DNA of 64,000 nt from Lucinisca nassula (GCA_963580285.1 OY757010.1:62642406-62706405); one strand, 5' to 3'. Numbered from the stretch's first letter, positions 11,245 through 22,440 are shown. Numbers and translations: made by a program. The notes: generated by a model from the sequence alone, not told the origin.

Positions 11245-11398
11245 GTACTAATCAAAACAACTATGGTCCACTTTATTGTCTACTGGTTACTTTATATGCG
11301 ATTGGTGCAAACATTTTGGACCAGATCAGACTGATGCTTTAAGCAATTTGATCAGAGTCTACACATCACCTGCAGAAATATTCATTACGATAACAGTG

Positions 11399-11498
11399 AC
11401 AGGACATCTCGGCCCCACTAGAAAACTCGGCCACTAGCAAACTCGGCCCCTACAAACTCAGCCCCTGAAAAACTCGGCCCCAAAAATTAGAATATGTA
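11399..11498 (+). repeat. CTCGGCCCC tandem motif, left arm of an inverted pair
   Basis: Five imperfect 13-18 bp units of the type AAACTCGGCCCCTAC start with GGACATCTCGGCCCC. The complementary array lies at 14488-14595. Confidence 0.7.
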
Positions 11499-11610
11499 TA
11501 TATTAATGTAATTAAACGGGCGAACCTGACATTCTACTTACTGGCGCCACTACTGCGAAGAGAAGCCAACCTCGTGAACATAACCCAACGCCTAGTGACA
11601 CAAAACATCT

Positions 11611-11745
11611 TGCATCCATAGAAACAAGTATGGACCTCTCCAAAAACAACTTCAGGAACTGTGGGAGAGATATGCAAACGACGACTTGTCTGCTTCCCAG
11701 CTACTAAAGAAGTGTGCTAAATTCTATGGACCTTTCAACGACTAG
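11611..11745 (+). pseudogene. Possible gene fragment, 44 codons, unidentified
   Basis: An open stretch ending at a TAG reads KYGPLQKQLQELWERYA, then LSASQLLKKCAKFYGPFND. The composition is protein-like (amphipathic, Leu/Lys rich), and stops block it upstream. It lies between the two inverted CTCGGCCCC arrays, so it might be a relic of a transposon protein, or chance. I do not recognise the family. Confidence 0.25.
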
Positions 11746-11867
11746 ATTAACAGTATATAATATGCGATATTAGGGGAAATAGTTTAGCCTGGTCATGTGA
11801 AAAGTGACAATTGTAAAATTGTAAAAGACTAAAACTGTAGTGGGATCGGTACAAGACTAAAACCAGC

Positions 11868-12954
11868 CTATTGTGGGAACTCGTTTGAACCACCTCGTGG
11901 ATGCGGTTCTAACGCGTGCCTACAATCCATCTTGTGTGAGCAGAAATATGAAATTTTTCATCGGAATCTTTCCATTTTTTTGACAATTTATTCCAATATA
12001 TACTCAGTCAAAAAGCTCCTATACGTAAAAATGCTTCTGTTACTATAGCTACTACAGATAAAAACTACACAAAATTTGTTATGTTTTGATAAGAAGACAC
12101 ATTTTTCCGTGCAAAAGCACCATTCGTTTTTGTTTCCATACACACATCATCGTAGACTTTGGCTTTAAACACCCAAGGGGTCACTGTGTCATTTTCGCAG
12201 AGAAAATCATTAAAACATGCTATGATTTAACATCACAAAATTTCCCTGTGCCCTACATTTCTAAAATTTGATACATGTTATATTTCTTTAGATACCATGT
12301 GCGTCTATTTACAAAAGATTTGGAACTTTAGTTGCATCAGCTACGAGAAACAGGCTATGGCATATTGACCTGAATTCTTAGAAGTTGTGTGCAAATGCTG
12401 CTTTCAACGGGAACTCAAAAGAAAATCGCAATCGATAGTGCTACATGCTACATGAATTTTCTTTATTTTTTACCATCATGATGAACAGCAATGGTGGACA
12501 CAAAGAATTTTTTTTGAACAAATGCCAAAAATTGATTGACAGGAATAAAAATTACAGCAGTTCGAAAATTGCTATATTTTTAATTGCAAGGGAGATAATT
12601 TGAGAATTTCACAAATTAAAACCTCGCATAAATAATGCGAGATCATCAGATATTGTAAAAGTAGAGTGTTATCCGAAGTTCAGAGAATATTAGGCAAAAA
12701 GAGCTTTCTGCGCATGCGCAATGTCCATTTTCTACCAAAATCTTTCTAGGCACATATTGCAAGACAACTCTGGAGCAGAAAGGTATGGCCAATTACAAGT
12801 TTGAGCATTCTCTAGCTAAACGTCCGATTTAAATGTCTACAGCCAAATTTACCTCAATAGATGCCAGATATCTAGTGAGTTTCACCCGAAAGTTGGTAGA
12901 GTTACTTTTTTGACTAAGTATATTTGAATAGGCGAGTTTTCTTATTTCTTAATG
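11868..12954 (+). mobile_element. MITE family A copy split by a 920-bp insertion
   Basis: The left piece (11868-12000) has a degenerate central hairpin and runs to TTCCAATATA. The right piece (12921-12954) resumes TATTTGAATAGGCGAGTTTT. Removing 12001-12920 and one TA gives the junction seen in uninterrupted copies (for example 53404-53434). Confidence 0.75.
12001..12920 (+). mobile_element. Non-autonomous Tc1/mariner-type element nested in MITE A
   Basis: Terminal inverted repeats are TACTCAGTCAAAAAGCT at the left and, read inward from the right, TACTTAGTCAAAAAAGTAAC. TA is duplicated at both junctions (11999-12000 and 12921-12922), the usual signature of Tc1/mariner integration. No transposase reading frame is present in the 920 bp, only a 61-codon chance ORF. 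Confidence 0.75.
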
Positions 12955-12989
12955 AGTCATCTGATCATGTTCTTAACTGTTTGTCATTG

Positions 12990-13125
12990 TTTGATAGTCT
13001 TAGCGAAGCGAGGTAGTTCTAACGAAACCCACAAACTGTTTTTATGTAGATACAATATACATAATCTAAACCGAAGTTAACCCCAGTTTTACAGGGCATG
13101 ATTATATAGGCATGTTTTCATGATG
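12990..13125 (+). mobile_element. MITE family A, degenerate right half
   Basis: AGCGAAGCGAGGTAGTTCTA is a decayed hairpin arm, CCCCAGTTTTACAG the side hairpin, and GGCATGTTTTCATGATG the terminus. Confidence 0.6.
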
Positions 13126-13420
13126 GAAAGCTTTGAAAGTTTATTAGGCGGAAATCAATGTGCTAAAAAGTTTTCTACCAACATTGTATCAACCTAGCTA
13201 TAAGCAGGCAAATGTTGTCAGTTTGATTCAATGTCGAAACTATTCCATTGGCGTGTACACGGTATGCTGATGTGTTTGCATGAAACATGTGCATTGTTGG
13301 TTTTGTTTTGTTTTACCCGTGCTGCATTTTTGAAAAATAGTTATTGCTTAATCTTAAAATAAATGCATAAATCAAGGATCGTTTTTTTTTTGTTTTTTTT
13401 TTTCTATTAATACCAATGGT
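13126..13420. other. Intron sequence, nothing recognised
   Basis: AT-rich, with poly-T runs at 13383-13403. No gene or repeat seen. Confidence 0.4.
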
Positions 13421-13506
13421 TTTGATTGTTTGACGTCCCCGTCAACATTGTTTGTATAGGTCATTTTGGAGAAGTTGCTTCCAATTTTGTGGGACTTTTA
13501 CCCGAC
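13421..13506 (-). mobile_element. SINE-like family B, tail fragment
   Basis: GACGTCCCCGTCAACATTG through TTGTGGGACTTTTACCCGA corresponds to the last third of family B on the - strand. Confidence 0.7.
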
Positions 13507-13514
13507 CCTGGTGT

Positions 13515-13657
13515 GTTCTTTTATTTTTCTGTTGTTAATGAAAGTATGAAAGCAGCGGGTCGCCTGCAAAGTAACTTGACCCCGAAGGGGTTCATGTAAA
13601 CTTTGCTAGCGCTTCGCTGTCATTCATACTTTCATGAACGGCAGAAAAATTAAGTTT
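13515..13657. repeat. Short hairpin (foldback) element
   Basis: The left arm with TTTTCTG and AATGAAAGTATGAAAGCAGCG mirrors the right arm CGCTGTCATTCATACTTTCAT and CAGAAAAAT. Inside, GCAAAGT-AACTTGACCCC folds on GGGGTTCATGTAAACTTTGC. No coding capacity. Confidence 0.65.
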
Positions 13658-13663
13658 CTTTCT

Positions 13664-13858
13664 TAAAACTGGGGCATAAAGAGGTAAACACTATTTTTCT
13701 TATATCTGCTCAAAAACAGATTGTGAGTACTGGCTATCGAGCCCCCGTAATCTATGTTTCGAGCAAAAATAAGGAAAATATCACAATTTTTCATTTTAAA
13801 TTTCCATTTTTGGCCTAAAAATTGACAGTGTATTTGTTTTGGAGTTGTTTCGTAATAA
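13664..13858 (-). mobile_element. MITE family A, partial degenerate copy
   Basis: Recognised by AACTGGGG, TATTTTTCTTATATCTGCTC, a shortened central hairpin and the terminal TTGTTTCGTAAT. Confidence 0.6.
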
Positions 13859-13956
13859 ACGTCGTCAACGTACCACGAGATCGTGGAGAACCATGTATAT
13901 CATGACCTATATTGTTTTCTATAGGTTTACATTTGGTTTTACACTGGAAATGTAAA

Positions 13957-14308
13957 TATCACAAAAACACGCCTATTCTAAAATATTGAATTTTTCACCT
14001 CCCAAAGAAGATCTTCAGATGAAACATAAACATATTTTTCTTATTTCTGCTATAAACATAGATTGTGGGTACTCGTTAGAACCACATTGACAAGGCGATT
14101 CTAACAAGTACCAACAATCTATGTTTTCGAGCAAATAGATTTGGGTACTTGTTAAAAAAGCATCGACGACGCGGTTCTTACAAGAACAAACAATCTATGT
14201 TTTTGAGAAGAAAAAAGAAAAATGATATAAACCCTTGTTAACCCAAGTTTTACTATATAAAAGTGTGGTTGCAGGTGGTCAAAATTATATAGGCATGTTT
14301 TCGTGATG
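13957..14308 (+). mobile_element. MITE family A with duplicated central hairpin
   Basis: Ends are ATCACAAAAACACGCC and GGCATGTTTTCGTGATG. Two successive GGTACTCGTTAGAACC-like hairpins occupy 14055-14125 and 14145-14205, so this copy is about 70 bp longer than the norm. Confidence 0.8.
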
Positions 14309-14487
14309 TCACACTCAATTCCAATACCGGCCCAATTACAGCATCGGTTTCCGCGATATTTTATCGTGGGTAAGGTTTCGTATTAAAAACGATAAATATG
14401 CTCAAACTTTCTGTCAAAGTACCTATCCACCCTCCAAATTGATTCTCGGAAACAAAAACAGTATTTTTGGACCTAAATGCTGTTACG

Positions 14488-14595
14488 AACTGAGTTTTTT
14501 TGGGACGGAGTTGAATGGGGGCCGAGTTTGCTAGGGGCCGAGTTTGTCAAGGGCCGAGTTTGTCAGGGGCCGCGTTTGTTTGGGGCCGAGATGTC
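14488..14595 (-). repeat. GGGGCCGAG tandem motif, right arm of an inverted pair
   Basis: Five or more units of GGGGCCGAGTTTG end with GGGGCCGAGATGTCC, the reverse complement of the left array at 11399. Multi-repeat inverted ends are typical of Foldback-like transposons. The span is about 3.2 kb. Confidence 0.65.
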
Positions 14596-14885
14596 CATAA
14601 ATCACGATAGCACACCCATGCGACATAGTGCATTTTACACATCTCCAAAATGGCTACTTTCCTAATAAGGATATGTCTTAGTTTTCTTTTTTCTACATCA
14701 AACATAGGTTGTGGGTGCTCTTTAGAACCGCCACATTTAGGCGGTTCTAACGAGTACCCACAATCCATGTCATGGAGCAGAAATAGGGAAAACATGTTTT
14801 CTACCCCCTAAACCCCACTTTTCTCTACATAAAGTGGTGTTTTAGGGTTAGGGGGTCTTTATTTTACAGACTTGTCCACGTGATG
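14596..14885 (+). mobile_element. MITE family A, variant subfamily copy
   Basis: A diverged left end (ATCACGATAGCACACCC, GCGACATAGTGCATTTT), standard central hairpin (GTGGGTGCTCTTTAGAACCG and its complement), CCCC side hairpin, and CTTGTCCACGTGATG at the right. Confidence 0.7.
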
Positions 14886-14972
14886 AAAAATAAATATTTG
14901 AAGGAGGATGGAGCAGATGGCATTTTAAAAACATTTCAGATGCCCAGTTTCCTGTTTTTTTTTGTTGTTGCT

Positions 14973-15260
14973 TTTTTATTTGAGGTTTAACGTCCCCGTC
15001 AACACTGTTTAGGTTATTTGGAGACGTTGCTTCCAATTTTGTAGGATTTTTACCCGACATAGGGACGAAATGACATCTCAATCCCTGTCCTACAATGAAA
15101 CCAATAGGGTTTTCAAGCATGGACGGTCCAACTCGCATCACTTTGCCTGGGCAGGCTTTGATACTCTAAGCGGTTTACCAGTACTCGTGTGCAGTCGGTT
15201 TCAGCTCTGCGTGGAAGCATCATGCAACCCATATATTTCTTCAAGCCCCGATGGGCGGGG
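14973..15260 (-). mobile_element. SINE-like family B copy
   Basis: Near full length, tail AACGTCCCCGTCAACACTG at the left and head CAAGCCCCGATGGGCGGGG at the right. Confidence 0.8.
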
Positions 15261-15367
15261 GCGAGCACGGTTTCCTGGTATCTGAAGGGTAAGTAACATT
15301 AGCAATCTCTAGATAATATGGCGGAATTAGGATGATTAAGGGATGATTTTAGAAAAAATAAGTTGTC

Positions 15368-15656
15368 ATTAATGTAACACGCTAGTGCGACATAGTGCTT
15401 TTTTACATTTCCAAAATGGCAAATTTTCTGAAGAAAATATGCGATAGTTTTCTTCTTTCTACTGTAAACATAGGTAGTTGGTACGCGTAAGAACCGCATC
15501 ATTGATGCGATTCTAAAGAGTACTCACGACCTATGTTTGCAGTATAAAGAAGAAAAGTGATGCATACCCCCAAAACACTAGTTTTCTGCTATATAAAAAA
15601 AGAAGGGAAGGCAATGATATGCAAATTGGGTTTAGGGGGCTGTTCATCACGTGATG
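15368..15656 (+). mobile_element. MITE family A, variant subfamily copy
   Basis: Matches the variant at 14596 (AACACGCTAGTGCGACATAG), with a hairpin of different sequence but the same position and a CATCACGTGATG-type right end. Confidence 0.7.
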
Positions 15657-15706
15657 GAGTTCCTGTTAGAATGGCATCGTAGTTATGTTTTGACGGAGAA
15701 ATAAGA

Positions 15707-16076
15707 TTTATCATATGACGTCGCGTCTGAGAGTGTAATAAAGTCATGTATTATTTTCGATAATCCACTAGTGGATTAAATATGCAAATTAGCTAGATAC
15801 GTCCCGTAACGTTACATGTACGACGTCCTTAATGACGTCGCGTTTACTAACGGCGGAATGTTGACATTTTTGTAAACAATCTTGAATAAAATACGCTTTT
15901 AATGTCATATGATAAATAGAATCTTGCATTCGTGCTCATGTATTATTGAATTTATTAAACTCGTTGAGAAAAAGGGATAAAATGCTCGGCAAAGCCTCGC
16001 ATTTTATCCCTTTTTCTCAACTCGTTTAATAAATTCAATAATACATGAGCACTCATGTAAGATCCTCTATAAACCC
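15707..16076 (+). mobile_element. Palindromic element P, copy 1
   Basis: About 365 bp shared with 36234-36596 in reverse. One half has TTTATCATATGACGTC and GTCATATGATAAAT as inverted ends. The other half is a strong hairpin of about 70-bp arms around GGGATAAAATGC. Sits in the intron before the zinc-site exon. Confidence 0.8.
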
Positions 16077-16116
16077 AATTGTTTCACTGCTCACCTTACT
16101 GTACATCTGCTGTTAG

Positions 16117-16400
16117 CCGGCCTCTGTAGCTCAGTCGGATGCGCGTCTGACTGGTGATGAGGGGGACGCGGGCTCGATACCTGCCGGGGTCGGCAACATT
16201 CTTTCATGTGGATTGATCATGAAATCGTTTCTGCGGTCATTCTCTCCCTTCCGCTGATTCAAGAAGGGCAGTTGTCAGTTTGTGGTTAAAGAATGTGCAA
16301 TATACTGGTTAACCGCTTACGTGAATGTGTGAATAGGTAAACTGACCGACTCAAAAATGACCTAGATAGTGTTGACTGGGCCGTGAAACTCAAACACAAA
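16117..16400 (+). mobile_element. tRNA-derived SINE, type 1
   Basis: The head GGCCTCTGTAGCTCAGTCGG carries a pol III A box (TAGCTCAGTCGG) and a B-box-like GGCTCGATACC follows. The body shares long stretches with copies at 45227, 46843 and 49402, and the tail reads TGTTGACTGGGCCGTGAAAC then AAACACAAATAAAC. Not a functional tRNA: the acceptor arm does not pair. Confidence 0.85.
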
Positions 16401-16533
16401 TAAACATCTATTACATTTTTTTAAAAGCTAGCATTTGTGCTGTGTTTGTACTTTATCGCTTTATGCTATCACATCACATTCGCAAGTACAGTACAATTCC
16501 AATATACAGACAACATTTAGCATTGTTCTAAAT

Positions 16534-16600
16534 AGGCCTTAGTGGAGGCAATGATCAGGAATCGATACAATTAACCCACAGCTCTCATTAGTCCCAAAAG
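16534..16600 (-). repeat. Family C fragment
   Basis: GATCAGGAATCGATACAATT and the following bases match the constant end of family C. Confidence 0.65.
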
Positions 16601-17452
16601 TGGTCTGTTACCGGAGGGCACTGGGTGTAGTAAAAGACAAAAAGATAATAAAGAAAACCTTTTCAATATGATTTATTTGGAAGAAATAGCTTTAATTTTA
16701 GTAGTCTATAACAGCCGAACTTTACTGTACATACAAAGATGATTCATATCAGTACCGTCTAATATACGTATACCATATGTTCAATATACCAGTAATGCTC
16801 CAAAACATTGAGTTCTGACCAAAACTAGTACCAACAAACTATCTTAATTTTGGAACAAAAACAAACGTAACACATCTGTACAGCCATCAATGATTATTAT
16901 CAGAAGTGATTCTCTGCAAGGATCTTTTAGAAAATGGTGCTTATTAGCTCGGCTGTTTTCGAAGACAACGAAGAGGTATTGTCATAGCTCTGGCGTCGTC
17001 TGCGTCGTCGTGCAAACGCTTGGACATTTTGTAATATCTCTGTCATCACATATTTACTTGAAACTTGGACTAGGTGTTCATTATGAAAAGGGGATGCAGC
17101 CGAGCGTTGGCACTCGCATGTGGTGCTTTTGTTTTAATGATTTCAGATGTTATTCCTACGTTGGATTTAGCCAAAATCGGAAAGGTCAAGTGGTGAGCCT
17201 GAATCAGATCGGCTGTATGAAGATAAGTATCGTTTAGTTTTTCAGCAGGATATCTCAATATTTCAGTCAATACGATTTATGCAATTTCTGAAGCCATTTC
17301 AGACATAGTCTACTTAAACATGAAAAAGCCGATTGGGCAAAACCTGGAATGCAGAGAAAACAAAGCATGACCAATACATTGTGATAACATGCTGGTGTTC
17401 TAAAATTGCGGTTTTCATATTTCTAGGAAAACTAGGATTTTTCTGATGATTG
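16601..17452. other. Intron sequence, no exon recognised
   Basis: 16915-17090 resembles a family seen again at 24055-24240 (TCGTCTGCGTCGTCGTGC, GTCGGCGTC-type runs) with a following ATATTTACTTGAAACTTGG. No zinc-metalloprotease exon could be found here. Confidence 0.4.
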
Positions 17453-17690
17453 TTTAACCCATATATGACAATGGAATCTTCCACCTAGTTAGTTTGGAGT
17501 GGTCCATTTCCAATTATAGGGGTGTCATGTTTGGTTTTCTTTGTGGCAAATTTTACAAAAACGAATGTTCCTCAAGCAAACAGTGTAGATCCAGATCAGA
17601 CGCCGCGTTCTGCGGCGTCTGATCTGGATCTACACTGTTTGCCAATGTCCCAGAAAAGGGCCGCTAAGCATATATGGGTTAATATTTTCC
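17453..17690 (+). repeat. Repeat family D with perfect hairpin core
   Basis: Same module as 7184-7440, better preserved. AAACAGTGTAGATCCAGATC and CAGACGCCGCG form the left arm, complemented at 17610-17645 with almost no mismatches. Confidence 0.8.
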
Positions 17691-18109
17691 TCATTTCTAG
17701 TCAAACCATATATTGTGGGTGCTCGTTGGGGTTTAGAGGAGTACTAATTACACGCGGATTTGTTACCTTGATGTTTGCAGGCATTTGCTGTAGACTGAAA
17801 TCCGAGTTGGTGCAATCACAAATTTTACATAACTAATTCGCAAAATCTGCAATAATGTTTCTGTTTTTACAAAAATCGTTATTAGAAGGGAATCTTGATT
17901 TCCTGTGAGAAAATAGCCCGAATTCTATCATCGTAGATGATTTCAAGGTTTCCAGTGGTAATATGGCTGGCAAGTATAGGTAGGAAAACTACATTTCTGA
18001 TACCAAGTTAATTATACTCAGCTTGCCTCAACTTTGAACAAGTTGGGGGCATATTGCTTTAGGCTTGTCCGTTCGTCCATTTGACTTTTCGTCTGTTCGT
18101 CCGTTCGAA
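17691..18109. other. Intron sequence with a family A relic
   Basis: Near 17690-17725 the words TTTCTAGTCAAACCATATA and TTGTGGGTGCTCGTT are a decayed family A centre. The remainder shows nothing. Confidence 0.4.
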
Positions 18110-18334
18110 CGTCACGCTTTATCATGCAAAGTAGGACTTTAGAACCATGTATGCTAGTGTTTTGAAATTTCAAGTATGGATTCCTGATGAAAAAAAAGTT
18201 GATTACTATGCTTTTCTTTTCCGACTTATCTCCCTTTTCGGGTTATTTCTTTTATTTAAACAATATAGAAATATCGTTAGCAAAATATCTGAAAAAGAAT
18301 AGTTGAGCCAGAGCCTTGATATTGGGTTTATTTG

Positions 18335-18715
18335 CGGACTGAACAAATTATTTGTCTAAATCGCGACGGAAGTAAGGGCGAGGATTGTGGCCACGTAAAA
18401 TCGATTTAAGCCCCCCCCCCCCCCCCCCCCCCAGTGGAAATCATTTCACTGACCGTTCCAAGGCGGTTCTTCTGTGGCGGTTTATTTATGGTGTTGTTTG
18501 TTACTTACTGTGTGTATCACTTGTGTCTTTTTATTTTGGATGGCCATATGGCCATTTTGTGGGAAAGTAACTGTCCTTATGGCCTTCCTTTGTTTAGGTT
18601 TCCATTGTGGTCTGGTCGCTTAATGTTTATGTTTCTTTCCCTTTGGTGTCTTTGATGGGTGGAGTAAGTTAATTGTATCGATTCCTGATCTTTGTTTTAC
18701 TTCTACTTTACTGAT
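18335..18715 (+). repeat. Family C copy inserted in the tandem block
   Basis: GACTGAACAAATTATTTGTC to GATCTTTGTTTTACTTCTAC, including a poly-C run at 18411-18432. The tandem unit is interrupted at GATATTGGG and resumes at ACTGATTGGGACTG. Confidence 0.75.
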
Positions 18716-19534
18716 TGGGACTGAGAAGGAAATCGCGTGATTAAATTGTCAAAAAATGCACTTTTTGAAGATATTGCCCTTTGCAATTTCGGTTATTTGA
18801 TTGTGTTGCCTTCTTGTGCATAGCATAGCGTTAGAAACATGCATGCTAGTGTTTTGGAATTCCATATATAAATTCCTCATGAAAAATAGTTGACCGTATT
18901 TTTGCTTTTCCGAATCATCTCCCCTTTTCGAGTTATTTCCCGTTTAATTAAACAACATAGACCGCTCGTTAACACGGTATCTGAAAAAGCATTTGAGCTT
19001 GATCCTTATTATTTGGTATACTGTTTGGGTCTGAGGAGGAGACCACTTGGTTACATTGCCAATCAATTTGACGGACTTTTGTTGGAGTTATGGTCCTTTG
19101 CATTTTCTGGCCTTTTAATTGTGTTGCTTTCTTGTGCATAGCATTACTTTAGAACCGAGTATTCTGGTGTTTTGAAATTTCATAAAGGGATTCCTCATGA
19201 AAAAATAGTTGACCAATATGTTTTGTGTATCCAAATTATCTCCCTTTTCGATTTATTTTCTTTTTAATTAGATAACATAGAAAACTCGTTAGCAAGATAT
19301 CTGAAACAGTATTTTACCTAGAGCCTTGATAATGGAACTGTAGATGAGATAACCTGATTATATTTTCCACCAGTTAAATGATTTTTTTTGTGGGGCTATG
19401 GCCGTTTGCAATTTCTGGCCATTTAATTGTGTTGCTACCTTATGCATGACATAACTTTAGAATCATTAAGGCTAGTGTTTTGAAATTCCATATTTGGATT
19501 CCTCTTGGAAACTATTTGACCGGTATTTTTAGCT

Positions 19535-21535
19535 GACCTGTCACGCAGTGACAAGGAGAGCTTTTGTGGTCACATTTTGTCTGTCGTCCGCCGTGCGTAC
19601 ATGCGTCCGTCCATGCGTCCGTCCGTAAACAATTTCAAATAAGTATATCTCTAATACCCCACGGCCAATCTTGATCAAATTTCATGAGAAACATCATTAG
19701 GTAGGGGGAAGGCTCCATAAGGTTTTTGGGCTGATCAGATTCGAATTCTGGTTGACATGGAAACAAAAAGGTTCCATAGACTTATAATGGGGAAAACGAC
19801 GTCTCCACTTTTTCTCAACCATTTCTGATCCGATCTTCATCAAACTTGCAGATAACCAGGAGGGGCTTACAGTCTACGTTGAGTTTGAATTTGGGCTGCA
19901 CGGACAAACAGCTTTGGAGTTACCTGCCCTTGAGCATAAATATTAGTGAAAAATGGTGTCGCCAGCCTTTTTCAGATGTTTATGATCTCACCTTTTTGTA
20001 ACTTTTCATAAACGAGGACAAGCATAAAATCTCGGACGAGTTCGAATTTGGTTTGAATCTGACCAGCGGTTTTCCAGTTACACCCCCTTGAGCGTGAAAA
20101 ATTTTCCCATTAACTTATAATAGGGAAAACGACGTATCCACTTTTTTCCAGCCATTTCTGATCCGATCTTCATCAAACTTGCAGATAACCAGGAGGGGCT
20201 TACAATCTACAAGTTCGAATTGGGGCTGCACGGGACAAACAGGTTTTGAGTTACCTGCCCTTGAGCATAAATATAAGTGAAAAATGGTGTCTCCAGCTTT
20301 TCTCAGCCGTTTATGATCTGATCTTTTTGTAACTTTTCATAAACGAGGACAAGCATGAAATCTCGAACGAGTTCGAATTTGGTTTGAATCTGACCAGCGG
20401 TTTTTCAGTTACATCCCCTTGAGCGTGTACAATTTTCCTATAGACTTATAATGGGGAAAACGACGTCTCCGCTTTTTCTCATCCATTTCCTATCTGATCT
20501 TCATCAAACTTGCAGATAACCAGGAGGGGCTTACAGTCTACGTTGAGTTCAAATTTGGGCTGCACGGCACACACAGCTTCTGAGTTACCTGCCCTTGAGC
20601 ATAAATGTAAGTGAAAATGGTGTCTCCAGCTTTTCTCAGCCGTTTTTGATTGGATCATTTTGTAACTTTTGGTAAAGAGGACAAGCATAAAATCTCGAGC
20701 GACTTCGAAGTTGACTTAAATGTGACCAGTGGTTTTCCAGTTACATCTCCTTGAGTGTGAAAGATTTTCCCATAGACTTATAATGGGAAAACGCCGTCTC
20801 CAGCTTTTCTCGACCATTTCAAATCAGATCTTCATCAAACTTGCAGATAACCAGGAGGGGCATACGGTCTATGTTGAGTTTGAATTTGGGCTACGCAGGT
20901 CAGATGACTTCTGAGTTACCTGCCCTTGAGCATAAATATTAGCGAAAAATGGTGTATCCAGCTTTCCGCATTTGTTTATGATCTGATATTTTTGTTAATT
21001 TTGGTAAATGAGGATAAGCATAAAATCTCTGAGTTCGAGTTTGGCATGAATCTGACCACCGGATATCCAGTTACATCCCCTTGAGGGTGAAAAATTTTCC
21101 CATATACTTCCAATGGGAAAACGATGTCTCCAACTTTGCTTGGCTATTCCTAACCTGACCTTCATCAAACTTCCAGATAACCAGAAGGAGCTTACAGTCT
21201 ATGTTCAGTTCGAATTTGGGCCGCATGAGACAAAAGACTTTCAAATTACCTGCCCTAGAGGATAAATACTAATGGAAAATTTTGAAACTTTCAGTAAACG
21301 AGAACAAGTATAAAACCTCCGTCCGTCGTCCACACCTTTGAACTTGAATAGCTAAGTGACTAGCAGGCCAATCCCAATCAAATTTTATGTGCAGCATCAC
21401 TTGGTTTAGGGATTGACTGCATTAGGGTTTGGACTAGTTTTGATCAGAACTGTGGTTGCCATGGAAACAAAAATGTTCCGTAGACTTATAATGGGGAAAA
21501 CGACGTCTCCACGTTTTCTCCGCCATTTCTGGCCC
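19535..21535 (+). repeat. About 330-bp tandem satellite
   Basis: The landmark ACTTATAATGGGGAAAACGA recurs near 19782, 20114, 20443, 20775 and, diverged, 21105 and 21482. Units also share TCTTCATCAAACTTGCAGAT and GAGTTACCTGCCCTTGAGCA. It opens with an AGCTGACCTGTCACGCAGTG-type leader followed by (GTCC)n-like DNA. Confidence 0.85.
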
Positions 21536-22007
21536 TTTGCATATTTCGGGCCATTTAATTGTGTCTCTTTCTTTTGAATAGCATGACTTTAGATATATGT
21601 TTGCTAGTATTTTGAAATTTCATATATGGATTCCTCATGAAAAAACATAGTTGACCAAGATTTTTTTCTTCTCTGAATTTCTCTCTTTTTAGAGTTGTTT
21701 TCCTTTTTATTAACTCGTTAGCAAGATATCTGAAAAAGTATTTGAGCTAGATATTTGGTATACTGATTGGGACTATGGAGTAGATCACCTGATTATATTT
21801 TTAACCAGTGTTAGAGTTATTGGTCCTTTGCAATTTCCGGCCATCTAATTCTTTTGCTTAGCGTTACTTTGGAACCATGTATGCTATAGTGTTTTGAAAT
21901 TTTATATTCATGTATGGATTCCGTATAAAATGGGCGACCTGTATCATTTTTTTTTATCAAAATTATCTCCCATTTTTGAGGTTTTTTTATTTATATGATG
22001 TTGAAAT

Positions 22008-22165
22008 CTCGTGGTGCAGTGGTTACGCTACTCGCCTTGTAAACCAGGGGTCGCAGGATCGAACCCGGGCTTCTCCAGACTTTCGGATAAGTCTTTAAAC
22101 CGAGGTCCCATCTCCATATGACCTTAGCTGTTGGTGGGACGTAAAACTCAAACACTCATTCACTC
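22008..22165 (+). mobile_element. tRNA-derived SINE, type 3
   Basis: A box TGGTGCAGTGG and B box GGATCGAACCC head the copy. The tail reads TTGGTGGGACGTAAAACTCA. The tail alone recurs at 50158-50222. Confidence 0.75.
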
Positions 22166-22440
22166 TCTTGTTAGAAAGGTATATGAAAAGGCATTTGAGC
22201 TAGAGCATTGATAGTTGGTATACTAATTATGTCATAGGATGAGATCACCTGATTAAATTGTCAACCGATTTAATGAAATTTTGTTGGAAATATGTCCCTT
22301 TGTAATTTCTGGTCATTTAATTGTATTTCTAGCTTCTAGCAAGATATTTCGAAATCTCTGTTTAAGTTGTTGCATTGAAACCTGACGGACTAGTTCCATG
22401 ACCTGATTAACTTTTGAAATAATTCTGAATTTGTTATTCA

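Larger units (their letters stand above)
18110..22440 (+). repeat. Divergent tandem repeat block, about 300-bp period, with insertions
   Basis: Units share ACTTTAGAACCATGTATGCT, AGTGTTTTGAAATTTC, TTCCTCATGAAAAA, ATCTCCCTTTTC, CTCGTTAGCAAGATATCTGA and GAGCCTTGATA. They start near 18129, 18830, 19145, 19448, 21590 and 21860. The block is broken by a family C insertion (18335-18715), a second satellite (19535-21535) and a SINE (22008-22165). Confidence 0.75.

Noticed and set aside
10494..11255. Long open frames on both strands encoding heptapeptide repeats
   Set aside because: They arise because a 21-bp repeat without stops is open in most frames. There is no start context, and the block has transposon-like ends.
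14336..14356. Mini-exon between a TTACAG acceptor and a GTAAGG donor as the missing astacin exon
   Set aside because: Length does not satisfy the required phase and the translation has none of the expected Cys or Gly residues.
16861..17290. 115-codon open frame as a host gene
   Set aside because: It overlaps a dispersed GTCGTC-type repeat and has no motif or splice context.
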